The position numbers were made by a program, and so were the translations under genes. Shown in pieces: positions 1 through 6,476 of a stretch of 6,989 nt of DNA. The notes under the pieces were generated by a model, which saw nothing but the letters and a program-made list of their open reading frames with translations, did no database searches and was not told the origin of the DNA. Position 1 is the stretch's first letter; every line of letters starts with the position of its first letter. Origin of the DNA: an uncultured Ruminococcus sp. (GTDB taxonomy: Bacteria; Bacillota; Clostridia; Oscillospirales; CAG-272); the NCBI GenBank assembly GCA_900551005.1, contig URUL01000093.1, positions 1 to 6,989 on the forward strand, in the 5' to 3' direction.

Positions 1-948
1 TTGTCTGAGTGATATTTGATTTTTTTTTAGTACTGGGCTTTCGCTTTTCTCTTTTTTCTTCTCGTTTGCGTCTAGCGTCCATTCGAGCAGATTCTTCACG
101 TCATAGTATGCCGTGAGCTCACCGCTTGCGTTTTTAGTACCGCCCATGACGACACATATATAACTAAAGGAAGATTCAGCCCCGGAGACCACGCAGTAGC
201 CGCCGCTTTCCGTCTGTCCCGCACTCATTCCTTTCGCTTTTGAATAGAGGTATTTTATCTGATTGTGATTGGAAATGAGGTGATTGCGCGTCCAGATCGT
301 ACGCGCATCGCTTTTGTTTGTGGCGGGCATCTCATATTTTTTTGTCTCACATATTTTCATGAATTCCGTCATGGAATATGCGTGAGCCGCTATGAGCGCC
401 ACATCGCGTGCCGTCGTATATGCCGTGACATCGTCGAGTCCGGTGGGGTTTTTATAGAGTGTTTCGGTTGCGCCGAGCTCCTTTGCACGCTCCGTCATCA
501 TCACGGCAAACATGGAATTTGCTTTTGCTATTTCAAATGCGAGAACCTGCGCCGCATCATTTGCGCCGCCCACGAGCAAGCCGTACAGAAGCTGACGTAC
601 CGTGACGACCTCGCCGACCTTCAGATTCATCGTCGTGCTGCCTTCGAGGTCGCGGATCGCCGAATATATCACCGTTATCTCATAGTCGAGATTGCCCGAA
701 AAATGCTCGAGGGCGAGGATGCCTGTCATGATTTTTGCCGTGGAAGCGGGCGCTGTTCTTTCGCCGGCGGCTTTTTCATAGATGAAAACGCCGTTTTCCG
801 TATTGTATACGGCGGCATGCGGGGAATACACGCTTTTTTCGAAATCGGCATATATTGGCATGGAGGAGCTGACAAAAAGAAAAGCGAAAAGTACGGCGCA
901 AAATGCCGTGCCAAAGCGGAAAGCATGACATATTCCTCTTTTTTTCAT
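1..948 (-). CDS. D-alanyl-D-alanine carboxypeptidase, S11 (DacF/PBP5-like) family, 3' end cut by window
   Basis: The minus strand is open from ATG at 948 to base 1 (316 codons, no stop), so the C-terminus lies outside. An AAGGAG site at 956-961, 7 bases upstream, supports the start. Residues 1-34 look like a signal peptide: Met-Lys-Lys-Arg, a hydrophobic stretch, then a likely cut after IYA. The rest resembles the S11 penicillin-binding peptidases, which act outside the membrane and remove the terminal D-Ala from peptidoglycan stem peptides. The catalytic SxxK is clear (S69-T-A-K72 within PASTAKIMTG). Where SxN is expected it reads G128-A-N130 followed by D131, and where KTG is expected it reads S242-A-G244 within GMSAGQT. 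The KNPTGLDD segment (166-173) is typical of the family. Residues after about 290 form a Lys/Glu-rich linker containing a run of nine A. It is last in a probable comM-ribF-dacF operon. Family membership is confident; carboxypeptidase activity is less so because of the altered motifs. Confidence 0.88.
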   Translation of the reverse strand, partial: MKKRGICHAFRFGTAFCAVLFAFLFVSSSMPIYADFEKSVYSPHAAVYNTENGVFIYEKAAGERTAPASTAKIMTGILALEHFSGNLDYEITVIYSAIRDLEGSTTMNLKVGEVVTVRQLLYGLLVGGANDAAQVLAFEIAKANSMFAVMMTERAKELGATETLYKNPTGLDDVTAYTTARDVALIAAHAYSMTEFMKICETKKYEMPATNKSDARTIWTRNHLISNHNQIKYLYSKAKGMSAGQTESGGYCVVSGAESSFSYICVVMGGTKNASGELTAYYDVKNLLEWTLDANEKKKEKSESPVLKKNQISLRQ

Positions 949-1056
949 GGCTACTCTCCTTTCGAAAAATGCAATGTTATATTTCTGCCGCAGACGACGC
1001 CTTGCAAAAATGCCTCGGGATTTTTTCTCATCTGCATGATTTTCTCTACATAATGA

Positions 1057-1983
1057 TTATGCTTGTAAAACGTCCTTCAGAATCATACGCGCCTGCTCGC
1101 GGTTTCTTTGTACCTCGACGGTGAGCTCTTCCGCATTTGAAAATCTGCGCTCGGGGCGTATGAATACGAGTGGATAAACGGAGATCGTCTGCCCGTACAG
1201 GTCGCCCGAATAGCCGATGATATTCGTTTCGCAGTTGGCTTCTCCGCTGTTTTCCACGCTTGGGCGCACGCCGATATTCGAGACGGCGGGATATCTTTTT
1301 CCGCTTACCATGCATACCGATGCATAGACGCCGTGGCGCGGCATGGCTGCTCCGTGCGGTATGTGCTGATTTGCCGTCGGAAAGCCGAGCGAGGCACCGA
1401 GCGCCTTGCCGTGCAGTACTTCCGAGGTAAAGCCGAAAGCTCTGCCGAGCATCTTATTGGCAAGCGCAATATCTCCATTGGCAAGAGCTTCGCGTATTCG
1501 TGTGGAGCTGACGGGAGCACCCTCAAATGTCACGGGCGGCAGAATATCCGTGCCTCTCCCCTGCGCGTTCATGAGCGATGCGAGAATCATGCCGTTTCCC
1601 GCGCCCATTTTTCCGAAGCGGAAATTAAAGCCGCAGAAGGCATGGACTACGTTCAGCTTTTTTATCAATATTTCCGAAACGAATACCTCACATGTCATGT
1701 CATGAACTTCCGAAAAAGGCGCGACTACAGCTATCTCCGCGCCGCAGCTTGCGGCAATTTTCAGCTTCTCCTCTGCTGACACGAGGAAGGGCGCGCCCGA
1801 GGTATTGTTTTCGAATGTGAAAACGGCGCATTTCAGTCCGTTTTTTTGGCGGCAGAAATCTGCCGTCGCTTCTATAAGCTGCCTGTGCCCGATATGAACT
1901 CCGTCGAAATTTCCTATCGCACATGCGAGAGGATGATCGGGAGCGGAGAGCACAGCGCCGCTTTTCAAATCAATTATTTTCAA
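1057..1983 (-). CDS. ribF: Bifunctional riboflavin kinase / FAD synthetase
   Basis: This 308-residue protein has the usual length and two-domain order of RibF, which phosphorylates riboflavin to FMN and adenylylates FMN to FAD in the cytoplasm. The N-terminal nucleotidyltransferase has GNFDGVHIGH at 24-33 (the HxGH signature), GFNFRFG at 118-124 and VSSTRIR at 158-164. The C-terminal flavokinase has GFPTAN at 200-205, GVYAS at 218-222, NIGVRPS at 236-242 and the probable catalytic Glu252 in CETN, then GDLYG. Two segments differ from the common pattern: FENNT at 57-61, where FDPHP-like sequences are usual, and CETN, where ETH is usual. I would not infer loss of activity from either. Translation starts at TTG: the reading frame has no ATG or GTG between the upstream in-frame TAA (2020-2022) and this point, and an SD-like GAGGT lies ahead. 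It follows comM by 53 bases and precedes the dacF-like gene by 108. Confidence 0.95.
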   Translation of the reverse strand: MKIIDLKSGAVLSAPDHPLACAIGNFDGVHIGHRQLIEATADFCRQKNGLKCAVFTFENNTSGAPFLVSAEEKLKIAASCGAEIAVVAPFSEVHDMTCEVFVSEILIKKLNVVHAFCGFNFRFGKMGAGNGMILASLMNAQGRGTDILPPVTFEGAPVSSTRIREALANGDIALANKMLGRAFGFTSEVLHGKALGASLGFPTANQHIPHGAAMPRHGVYASVCMVSGKRYPAVSNIGVRPSVENSGEANCETNIIGYSGDLYGQTISVYPLVFIRPERRFSNAEELTVEVQRNREQARMILKDVLQA

Positions 1984-1993
1984 TATTATACTG

Positions 1994-1998
1994 ACCTC
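1994..1998 (-). promoter_or_regulatory. Ribosome binding site fixing the ribF TTG start
   Basis: GAGGT on the minus strand lies 10 bases before the TTG at 1983-1981. It is the only SD-like sequence near the N-terminus, and no in-frame ATG or GTG exists between it and the upstream in-frame stop. It therefore supports TTG initiation, which usually lowers translation. Confidence 0.6.
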
Positions 1999-2036
1999 AC
2001 GGTATCTGTTTTTTAGATCTTATCTTAAAATAGAAT

Positions 2037-3581
2037 TTATTTCCAGTATTTTCTGTCGAGTGAGCGATACTGTATCGCTTCCGCTATGTGAGCGGACAGA
2101 ATATCCTCGCTCGAATCGAGGTCGGCTATCGTTCTTGCCACGCGGAGTATCCTGTCATAGCCGCGCGCGGAAAGCCCGAGCTTATCGAATGCTTTTTGCA
2201 GGAGAAGCGTCGCCTTCTCGTCCATGCGGCAGTATTTCTGTATCTGAGAGCTTGTCAGCTGAGCATTGCAGTGGAGTCCTTGCTCATCGGCATAGCGCAC
2301 GGCGGCAAATTCGCGCGCCTTTTTCACATGCTCTGCCATCATTTTTGAGTTTACGGGAGACGGCTCGCGCACCGCGACCTCATCGTATGAAAGCGGCGGA
2401 ACCTCTATCTGAATATCTATCCTGTCTAGCAGAGGACCGCTTATCCTCGAGAGATAGCGAGAAATATCCGCCTGTGAGCAGGTGCATTTTCCGGAGGGGT
2501 GCCCGTAATAGCCGCATTTGCACGGGTTCATCGCGCAGACGAGCATGAAGTCCGAGGGAAATGTGAACTTGCCTCCGACTCTCGTTATCGTAACCCGCCC
2601 ATCCTCAAGCGGCTGGCGCAGAGCTTCCATCGATTCGCGGGTAAATTCGGGAAGCTCATCGAGGAAGAGAACGCCGTTATGTGCGAGCGAAATCTCGCCG
2701 GGCATGGGGATCCTGCCTCCGCCGGAAAGTCCCGCGCAGGACATCGTATGGTGCGGCGCACGGAAGGGGCGCTCACGCATGAGCGCATGCGAGCTGTCAC
2801 GCCGCATGCCCGCGGCGGAATGAATACGTGTTGTTTCTATTGCTTCATCGAAGGTCATTTCCGGAAGGATCGACGGTATGCGCTTTGCGAGCATACTTTT
2901 ACCGGTGCCGGGCGCGCCTATCATGAGTATATTATGACCGCCGGCACAAGCTATTTCCAGTGCCCGTTTTGCCTTTTCCTGCCCCTTTACATCGGCAAAA
3001 TCAAGAAGCGGTGTAAAAGCTTTCATGCCTGCCGCATACGGATCTGCCGTGTACCTTTCGAGCGGCAGCTCGCCATTGAGCATGCCGATAAGGTCTGAGG
3101 CTTTCTGCACGGGAAAGACCTCGACACCCTCGACGACCGATGCCTCGGCGGCATTTTCCGGCGAGACGAAGAGCTTTGCTTTTCCTGCCTCCTTTGCCGC
3201 GATACACATGGAGAGCATTCCGTTCACGGGACGCACCTCACCTGAGAGTGAAAGCTCGCCGATGAAGCATTTATCCTCTGTCGTGGCATTTTCTTTTATC
3301 ACACCCGCACACTGCATGATGGCTGTGAGCATGGCAAGATCAAAGCCGGAGCCTTCCTTGCGCTTGTCCGCAGGAGCGAGATTTACCGTTATCTGCGAAT
3401 CGGGAAAAGGAAATCCGCTGTTCACAAAAGCCGCTTTGATGCGGTCTTTTGCTTCCTTGACAGCATTATCGGGAAGCCCCACTATGCTGAAGCACGGAAG
3501 CTTATCCTGAAAGTCGCATTCCACCGTCACGGGATACCCGTCTATTCCCAAAAGTCCCGCTGTATATATTCTTGAAAGCAT
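2037..3581 (-). CDS. comM: YifB/ComM-family Mg-chelatase-like AAA ATPase
   Basis: The 514-residue protein is full length for the family. It has an N-terminal ChlI/Lon-like domain (about 1-170; GLPDNAVKEAKDRI at 35-48, NLAPAD at 67-72), an AAA+ core (about 190-395) and a C-terminal helical Mg-chelatase domain (about 410-510; LSARGYDRILRVARTIADL). Walker A is GAPGTGKS (222-229), Walker B is GVLFLDELPEF (303-313), a sensor region is CAMNPC (349-354) and the probable arginine finger is R387 in LLDRIDI. Cysteines 354, 356, 366 and 368 form a CxC-x9-CxC cluster like that of other Gram-positive members, possibly binding metal. ComM is a hexameric helicase that promotes branch migration when transformed DNA is integrated; the role in non-competent bacteria is unclear. 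AAGGAG at 3588-3593, 6 bases before the ATG, fixes the start. It is the first gene of the minus-strand cluster and divergent from clpC. Confidence 0.94.
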   Translation of the reverse strand: MLSRIYTAGLLGIDGYPVTVECDFQDKLPCFSIVGLPDNAVKEAKDRIKAAFVNSGFPFPDSQITVNLAPADKRKEGSGFDLAMLTAIMQCAGVIKENATTEDKCFIGELSLSGEVRPVNGMLSMCIAAKEAGKAKLFVSPENAAEASVVEGVEVFPVQKASDLIGMLNGELPLERYTADPYAAGMKAFTPLLDFADVKGQEKAKRALEIACAGGHNILMIGAPGTGKSMLAKRIPSILPEMTFDEAIETTRIHSAAGMRRDSSHALMRERPFRAPHHTMSCAGLSGGGRIPMPGEISLAHNGVLFLDELPEFTRESMEALRQPLEDGRVTITRVGGKFTFPSDFMLVCAMNPCKCGYYGHPSGKCTCSQADISRYLSRISGPLLDRIDIQIEVPPLSYDEVAVREPSPVNSKMMAEHVKKAREFAAVRYADEQGLHCNAQLTSSQIQKYCRMDEKATLLLQKAFDKLGLSARGYDRILRVARTIADLDSSEDILSAHIAEAIQYRSLDRKYWK

Positions 3582-3613
3582 GGTAAACTCCTTTTGCAGA
3601 CGTATTTTCTTTT

Positions 3614-3642
3614 ATTTTACAATATCTGCGGAAAAAATACAA
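3614..3642 (-). promoter_or_regulatory. Probable sigma-A promoter of the comM-ribF-dacF cluster
   Basis: On the minus strand TTGTAT (3642-3637) and TAAAAT (3619-3614) are separated by exactly 17 bases. This matches the housekeeping consensus at 4 of 6 and 5 of 6 positions. Transcription would start near 3607, giving a leader of about 25 bases with a strong SD before the comM ATG. Confidence 0.65.
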
Positions 3643-3669
3643 GGTGAATTTCCGAAAATATCGTAAATA

Positions 3670-3700
3670 ATGAAAAAAGAAAAGTATATATGGATAAAAT
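3670..3700 (+). promoter_or_regulatory. Weak candidate promoter for clpC
   Basis: TAAAAT at 3695-3700 is a fair -10 box. The best upstream match is ATGAAA at 3670-3675 with a 19-base spacer, which is poor. The surrounding DNA is AT-rich, so chance matches are likely. Some promoter must lie in this 176-base region because clpC is divergent from its left neighbour. Confidence 0.25.
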
Positions 3701-3714
3701 ATATGTGCACGAGA

Positions 3715-3740
3715 GCGCGGCATTTTCTTATTCGCCGCGC
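3715..3740 (+). promoter_or_regulatory. GC-rich hairpin in the clpC leader
   Basis: GCGCGGC (3715-3721) and GCCGCGC (3734-3740) form a perfect 7-base-pair, all-GC stem around a 12-base AT-rich loop. The stem ends 7 bases before the clpC SD (GAGGT, 3748-3752). No T-run follows, so it is not an intrinsic terminator. It could affect mRNA stability or ribosome access, or be an operator; the function is not shown by the sequence. Confidence 0.5.
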
Positions 3741-3757
3741 GGATAACGAGGTAATTT

Positions 3758-6199
3758 ATGCAGAACAAATTCACCGCTCTTGCCGCTTCCGCTCTGACCA
3801 AATCGAGGCTCATTGCCTGCGAGATGGGGCATACCTATATAGGCACGGAGCATCTGCTTCTCGGAATACTTTCCGTTCCCGAGAGCGCGGGCGCCGATAT
3901 GCTGGAATCGCACGGGATAAACTTTTCCTCCACCAAAGCGCTGATGACCGAGCTTCTCGGTGCGGGGAGCGAGACGCGGCTCGGAAATGCCGATATGACG
4001 CCGAGACTTCGCCGAGTGATTGAAAATTCGGCACTGGAGGCGGCAAAATACGGACAGAGTCTCATCGGGACAGAACATCTTCTGCTTGCCATACTTTCTC
4101 AGAGAGATTGCGTTGCCGTCAAGGTGATGATCGCCGAGGGCGCCGTCATTGGAGAGCTCGTGGCGGATACGGGCTCCTTTCTTCTCGAGATGAGCGATAA
4201 AAAGGAAAAGGGCGCGAAGGCGCAGACATATCCCGCGGGAGCGGCAAATGTCTCCCCGCTTTCTCTCTACGGCAGGGATCTGACCGATATGGCAAAGGGC
4301 GGCAGGCTCGACCCTATCATAGGCAGGGACAAGGAAATCACGCGAATGATACAGATCCTCTGCCGCAAATCGAAGAATAATCCGTGCCTGATAGGCGAAC
4401 CCGGTGTAGGAAAGACTGCCGTGGCAGAGGGACTCGCCGCGAGAATAGCTGAGGGCGACGTTCCCGAGTCGCTTTTGCATAGGCATATCATAGCGCTCGA
4501 TATGGGCGCGATGCTCGCGGGAGCAAAGTACAGGGGCGAATTTGAGGACAGACTGAAAAAGGTGATAGAAGAAGTGACCTCATCGGAGAAATTCATTCTT
4601 TTTATCGATGAGATCCATATGATCGTAGGCGCGGGTGCGGCGGAGGGAGCGCTGGATGCCGCCAATATACTCAAGCCCGCGCTTTCACGAGGCGATATAC
4701 AGCTCATAGGGGCGACGACTGTCGCGGAATATCACCGCCATATAGAAAAAGATGCGGCGCTGGAACGCCGTTTTCAGCCGGTGCTTGTCGGAGAGCCGGA
4801 TGAGGAGGAGACGAAAAATATTCTCCGCGGCTTGCGCGAGAGATACGAAAACCATCATCGTGTCAGGATAACGGATGAGGCGATAGATGCGGCGGTGCGC
4901 CTTTCCGTCCGCTATATCAATGACCGATTTCTGCCCGACAAAGCGATTGATCTCATAGATGAAGCTGCTTCGAAAAAGCGCATAGAACAGAGCAGAAAGC
5001 CCGAGGAGGTAAAACATCTCGAAAAGCGGCTTGCCGCGCTGAAGGAAAAAAAGGAGGAGCTTGTGCGTTCGCAGGATTTTGAGGCGGCGGCAAGCGTGCG
5101 CGATGAGATCGTCGCGACATGCGACATGCTTGAGCATGAGCGGGAAAAGAGAGAGCGCATGAAACCGTCCGACGACGCTTCGATAGGCGAGAGCGAGATA
5201 GCCGAGACCGTGACTGCCTGGACGCATATTCCCGCATCGCGCATCAGCGAGGATGAAGGCGAGCGGCTCGCTCATCTCGAGGATACTCTCGAAAAACGCG
5301 TCATAGGGCAGGAAAAAGCCGTACTTTCCGTTGCACGGGCGATAAAGCGAGGCAGAGCAGGGCTGAAAGCTCCGCGGCGTCCCGTCGGCTCGTTTCTTTT
5401 TGTCGGAACGACCGGCGTCGGCAAAACAGAACTCGCAAAAGCCACTGCCGAGGCACTTTTCGGGAGTGAGAATGCAATGATAACGCTGGATATGAGCGAA
5501 TATATGGAGCTTCACAGCGTTTCAAAGCTTATCGGCTCGCCTCCGGGATATGTCGGATACGGAGAGGGCGGACAGCTCACGGAGCGCGTGCGCAAAATGC
5601 CGTACTGTATTATCCTTTTTGACGAGATAGAAAAGGCTCATCCCGATGTTTTCAATCTGCTCCTGCAGGTACTTGAGGAGGGACAGCTTACCGATTCGCA
5701 GGGCAGGCGCGCTGATTTTTCGAATGCCGTCATCATCATGACCTCCAATGTAGGCACGGGAGAAAGAAATTCCATGATGATGACAGGCTTTTCACCGTCG
5801 GCGACCGAAAGCCGTGCGGAGGAAGAAAATATCAGAAAAAAGCTCCGCGAGCGCTTCCGTCCCGAATTTCTCAACAGGATAGATGAAATCGTCATCTTTG
5901 AGCGGCTCGGCACGGATGAGATCAGAAAAATAGCCGGCAAAATGCTCGGTGATATCCGAGGACGCATGCTCGAGCTCGGGATAGAAATGGAATTTTCCGA
6001 GGACGCCGTGAATCTCATAGCAAGGAGTGGCATGGATGCCATGTACGGCGCAAGACCTCTGCGGCGGGAGATCCGCGCCAAAATAGAGGATCCCCTCGCG
6101 GAAAAATTGCTCCGACACGAAATATCGCGCGGCGATAAGATGATATGCTCGGCAGAAAGAGATGAAATACTCTTTCGGCACAGCAAAGCGAAAGATTGA
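3758..6199 (+). CDS. clpC: ClpC-type AAA+ unfoldase, ATP-binding subunit of Clp protease
   Basis: The 813-residue protein has the full ClpC order. Two Clp_N repeats fill about 1-145, with IGTEHLLLG at 28-36 and IGTEHLLLA at 103-111. AAA1 has Walker A GEPGVGKT (213-220), pore loop KYRGEFE (257-263), Walker B ILFIDEIH (280-287) and an arginine pair at 337-338. A UVR/middle segment spans about 421-458, with the conserved SQDFEAAASVRDE. AAA2 has Walker A GTTGVGKT (550-557), pore loop GSPPGYVGYGEGG (593-605), Walker B IILFDEIE (618-625), sensor 1 SNVG, R707 in LNRIDE and sensor 2 GARPLRR (764-770). The protein should unfold substrates and feed them to ClpP through the TGF tripeptide at 676-678, where VGF, IGF or LGF is more usual. 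GAGGT, 5 bases before the ATG, supports the start. It stands alone: no ctsR, mcsA or mcsB adjoins it, unlike in Bacillus. No CtsR or CIRCE operator is visible upstream. Confidence 0.96.
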   Translation: MQNKFTALAASALTKSRLIACEMGHTYIGTEHLLLGILSVPESAGADMLESHGINFSSTKALMTELLGAGSETRLGNADMTPRLRRVIENSALEAAKYGQSLIGTEHLLLAILSQRDCVAVKVMIAEGAVIGELVADTGSFLLEMSDKKEKGAKAQTYPAGAANVSPLSLYGRDLTDMAKGGRLDPIIGRDKEITRMIQILCRKSKNNPCLIGEPGVGKTAVAEGLAARIAEGDVPESLLHRHIIALDMGAMLAGAKYRGEFEDRLKKVIEEVTSSEKFILFIDEIHMIVGAGAAEGALDAANILKPALSRGDIQLIGATTVAEYHRHIEKDAALERRFQPVLVGEPDEEETKNILRGLRERYENHHRVRITDEAIDAAVRLSVRYINDRFLPDKAIDLIDEAASKKRIEQSRKPEEVKHLEKRLAALKEKKEELVRSQDFEAAASVRDEIVATCDMLEHEREKRERMKPSDDASIGESEIAETVTAWTHIPASRISEDEGERLAHLEDTLEKRVIGQEKAVLSVARAIKRGRAGLKAPRRPVGSFLFVGTTGVGKTELAKATAEALFGSENAMITLDMSEYMELHSVSKLIGSPPGYVGYGEGGQLTERVRKMPYCIILFDEIEKAHPDVFNLLLQVLEEGQLTDSQGRRADFSNAVIIMTSNVGTGERNSMMMTGFSPSATESRAEEENIRKKLRERFRPEFLNRIDEIVIFERLGTDEIRKIAGKMLGDIRGRMLELGIEMEFSEDAVNLIARSGMDAMYGARPLRREIRAKIEDPLAEKLLRHEISRGDKMICSAERDEILFRHSKAKD

Positions 6200-6205
6200 G
6201 AGAAA

Positions 6206-6246
6206 AAGTTCAGCGCAAGCCCGAAAGGAGGGCTTGCGCTGAACTT
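6206..6246 (-). terminator. 17-bp perfect hairpin, intrinsic terminator for leftward transcription
   Basis: Arms 6206-6222 and 6230-6246 are perfectly complementary (17 base pairs, 7-base loop). Read on the minus strand, the stem runs into TTTTT. On the plus strand only CTTCAGTC follows, so it is a poor terminator for clpC but may protect its 3' end. It begins 7 bases after the clpC stop. Confidence 0.7.
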
Positions 6247-6327
6247 CAGTCTGCAGATCAAATAATATGTCTGTCACTTTCTATGATTCAATGTACTTTT
6301 TGCCTGCTCGAAAAGCACGAAAAGGAC

Positions 6328-6353
6328 AAAAAGAGGAAGGGCTTCCTCTTTTG
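6328..6353 (-). terminator. Hairpin with U-tracts on both strands, likely M42 gene terminator
   Basis: AAAAGAGGAAG (6329-6339) pairs with CTTCCTCTTTT (6342-6352); in practice the loop takes up the innermost pair or two. The minus strand reads TTTTT after the GC part of the stem and the plus strand reads TTTT, so it could work both ways. It is the first plausible terminator downstream of the M42 stop codon in the direction of that gene. Confidence 0.6.
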
Positions 6354-6431
6354 ATCTCCTTCCGCATACGCGACTGAGCCGCAGGAAGTATTGCGTGGCA
6401 AGTGAGTACGGTAAAACGCAAAGTAATTATT

Positions 6432-6462
6432 TCAGTCTGTTTTTCGACAGGCTGATTTTTTT
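6432..6462 (+). terminator. Intrinsic terminator for rightward (clpC) transcription
   Basis: TCAGTCTGT (6432-6440) pairs with ACAGGCTGA (6447-6455), 9 pairs including one G-U, around the loop TTTTCG, followed by seven T (6456-6462). The minus strand has no T-run after the stem. It is the best rightward terminator after clpC, giving that mRNA a 3' tail of about 260 bases. Confidence 0.75.
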
Positions 6463-6476
6463 ATCTGAGATGATTT

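Larger units (their letters stand above)
6200..6476. other. Convergent intergenic spacer between clpC and the M42 peptidase
   Basis: These 277 bases separate two genes that converge. They hold three hairpins, listed separately, and a 9-base direct repeat (TTCAGTCTG at 6245-6253 and 6431-6439). Further short inverted repeats occur at 6359-6363/6384-6388 and 6391-6396/6416-6421. I recognise no known riboswitch or small RNA family. A 36-codon plus-strand frame at 6267-6377 lacks a ribosome binding site and overlaps a terminator-like palindrome. Confidence 0.6.

Noticed and set aside
976..1007. TTGCAA and TATAAC on the minus strand ahead of the carboxypeptidase gene
   Set aside because: The spacer is 20 bases, too long for a standard promoter. 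Read-through from ribF explains expression equally well.
265..1053. 262-codon plus-strand open frame
   Set aside because: It lies opposite the carboxypeptidase gene, whose signal peptide, SxxK motif and RBS are clear. The plus-strand translation is rich in Cys, His and Arg and shows no family resemblance.
1985..1990. Perfect TATAAT on the minus strand just before the ribF start
   Set aside because: No -35 box lies at a suitable distance, and transcription from it would start inside the ribF coding sequence, losing the SD.
2478..2522. Cysteine cluster CxC-x9-CxC in ComM as a possible new metal site
   Set aside because: From memory, the NPCxCGYYG...CxC pattern is common in YifB/ComM proteins of Gram-positive bacteria, though absent from the E. 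coli one, so it is a family trait rather than a novelty.
3582..3757. CtsR heptad repeats or a CIRCE element upstream of clpC
   Set aside because: I looked for GGTCAAA-type direct repeats and for TTAGCACTC/GAGTGCTAA and found neither.
4685..5515. 276-codon minus-strand open frame, and another at 3728-4486
   Set aside because: Both are antisense to the fully conserved ClpC coding sequence, lack convincing RBS or motifs, and arise from the codon bias of clpC.
6245..6439. The 9-base direct repeat as a target-site duplication around a small inserted element
   Set aside because: The ends of the enclosed 177 bases (6254-6430) are not inverted repeats of each other, and nothing inside resembles a transposase or known miniature element.
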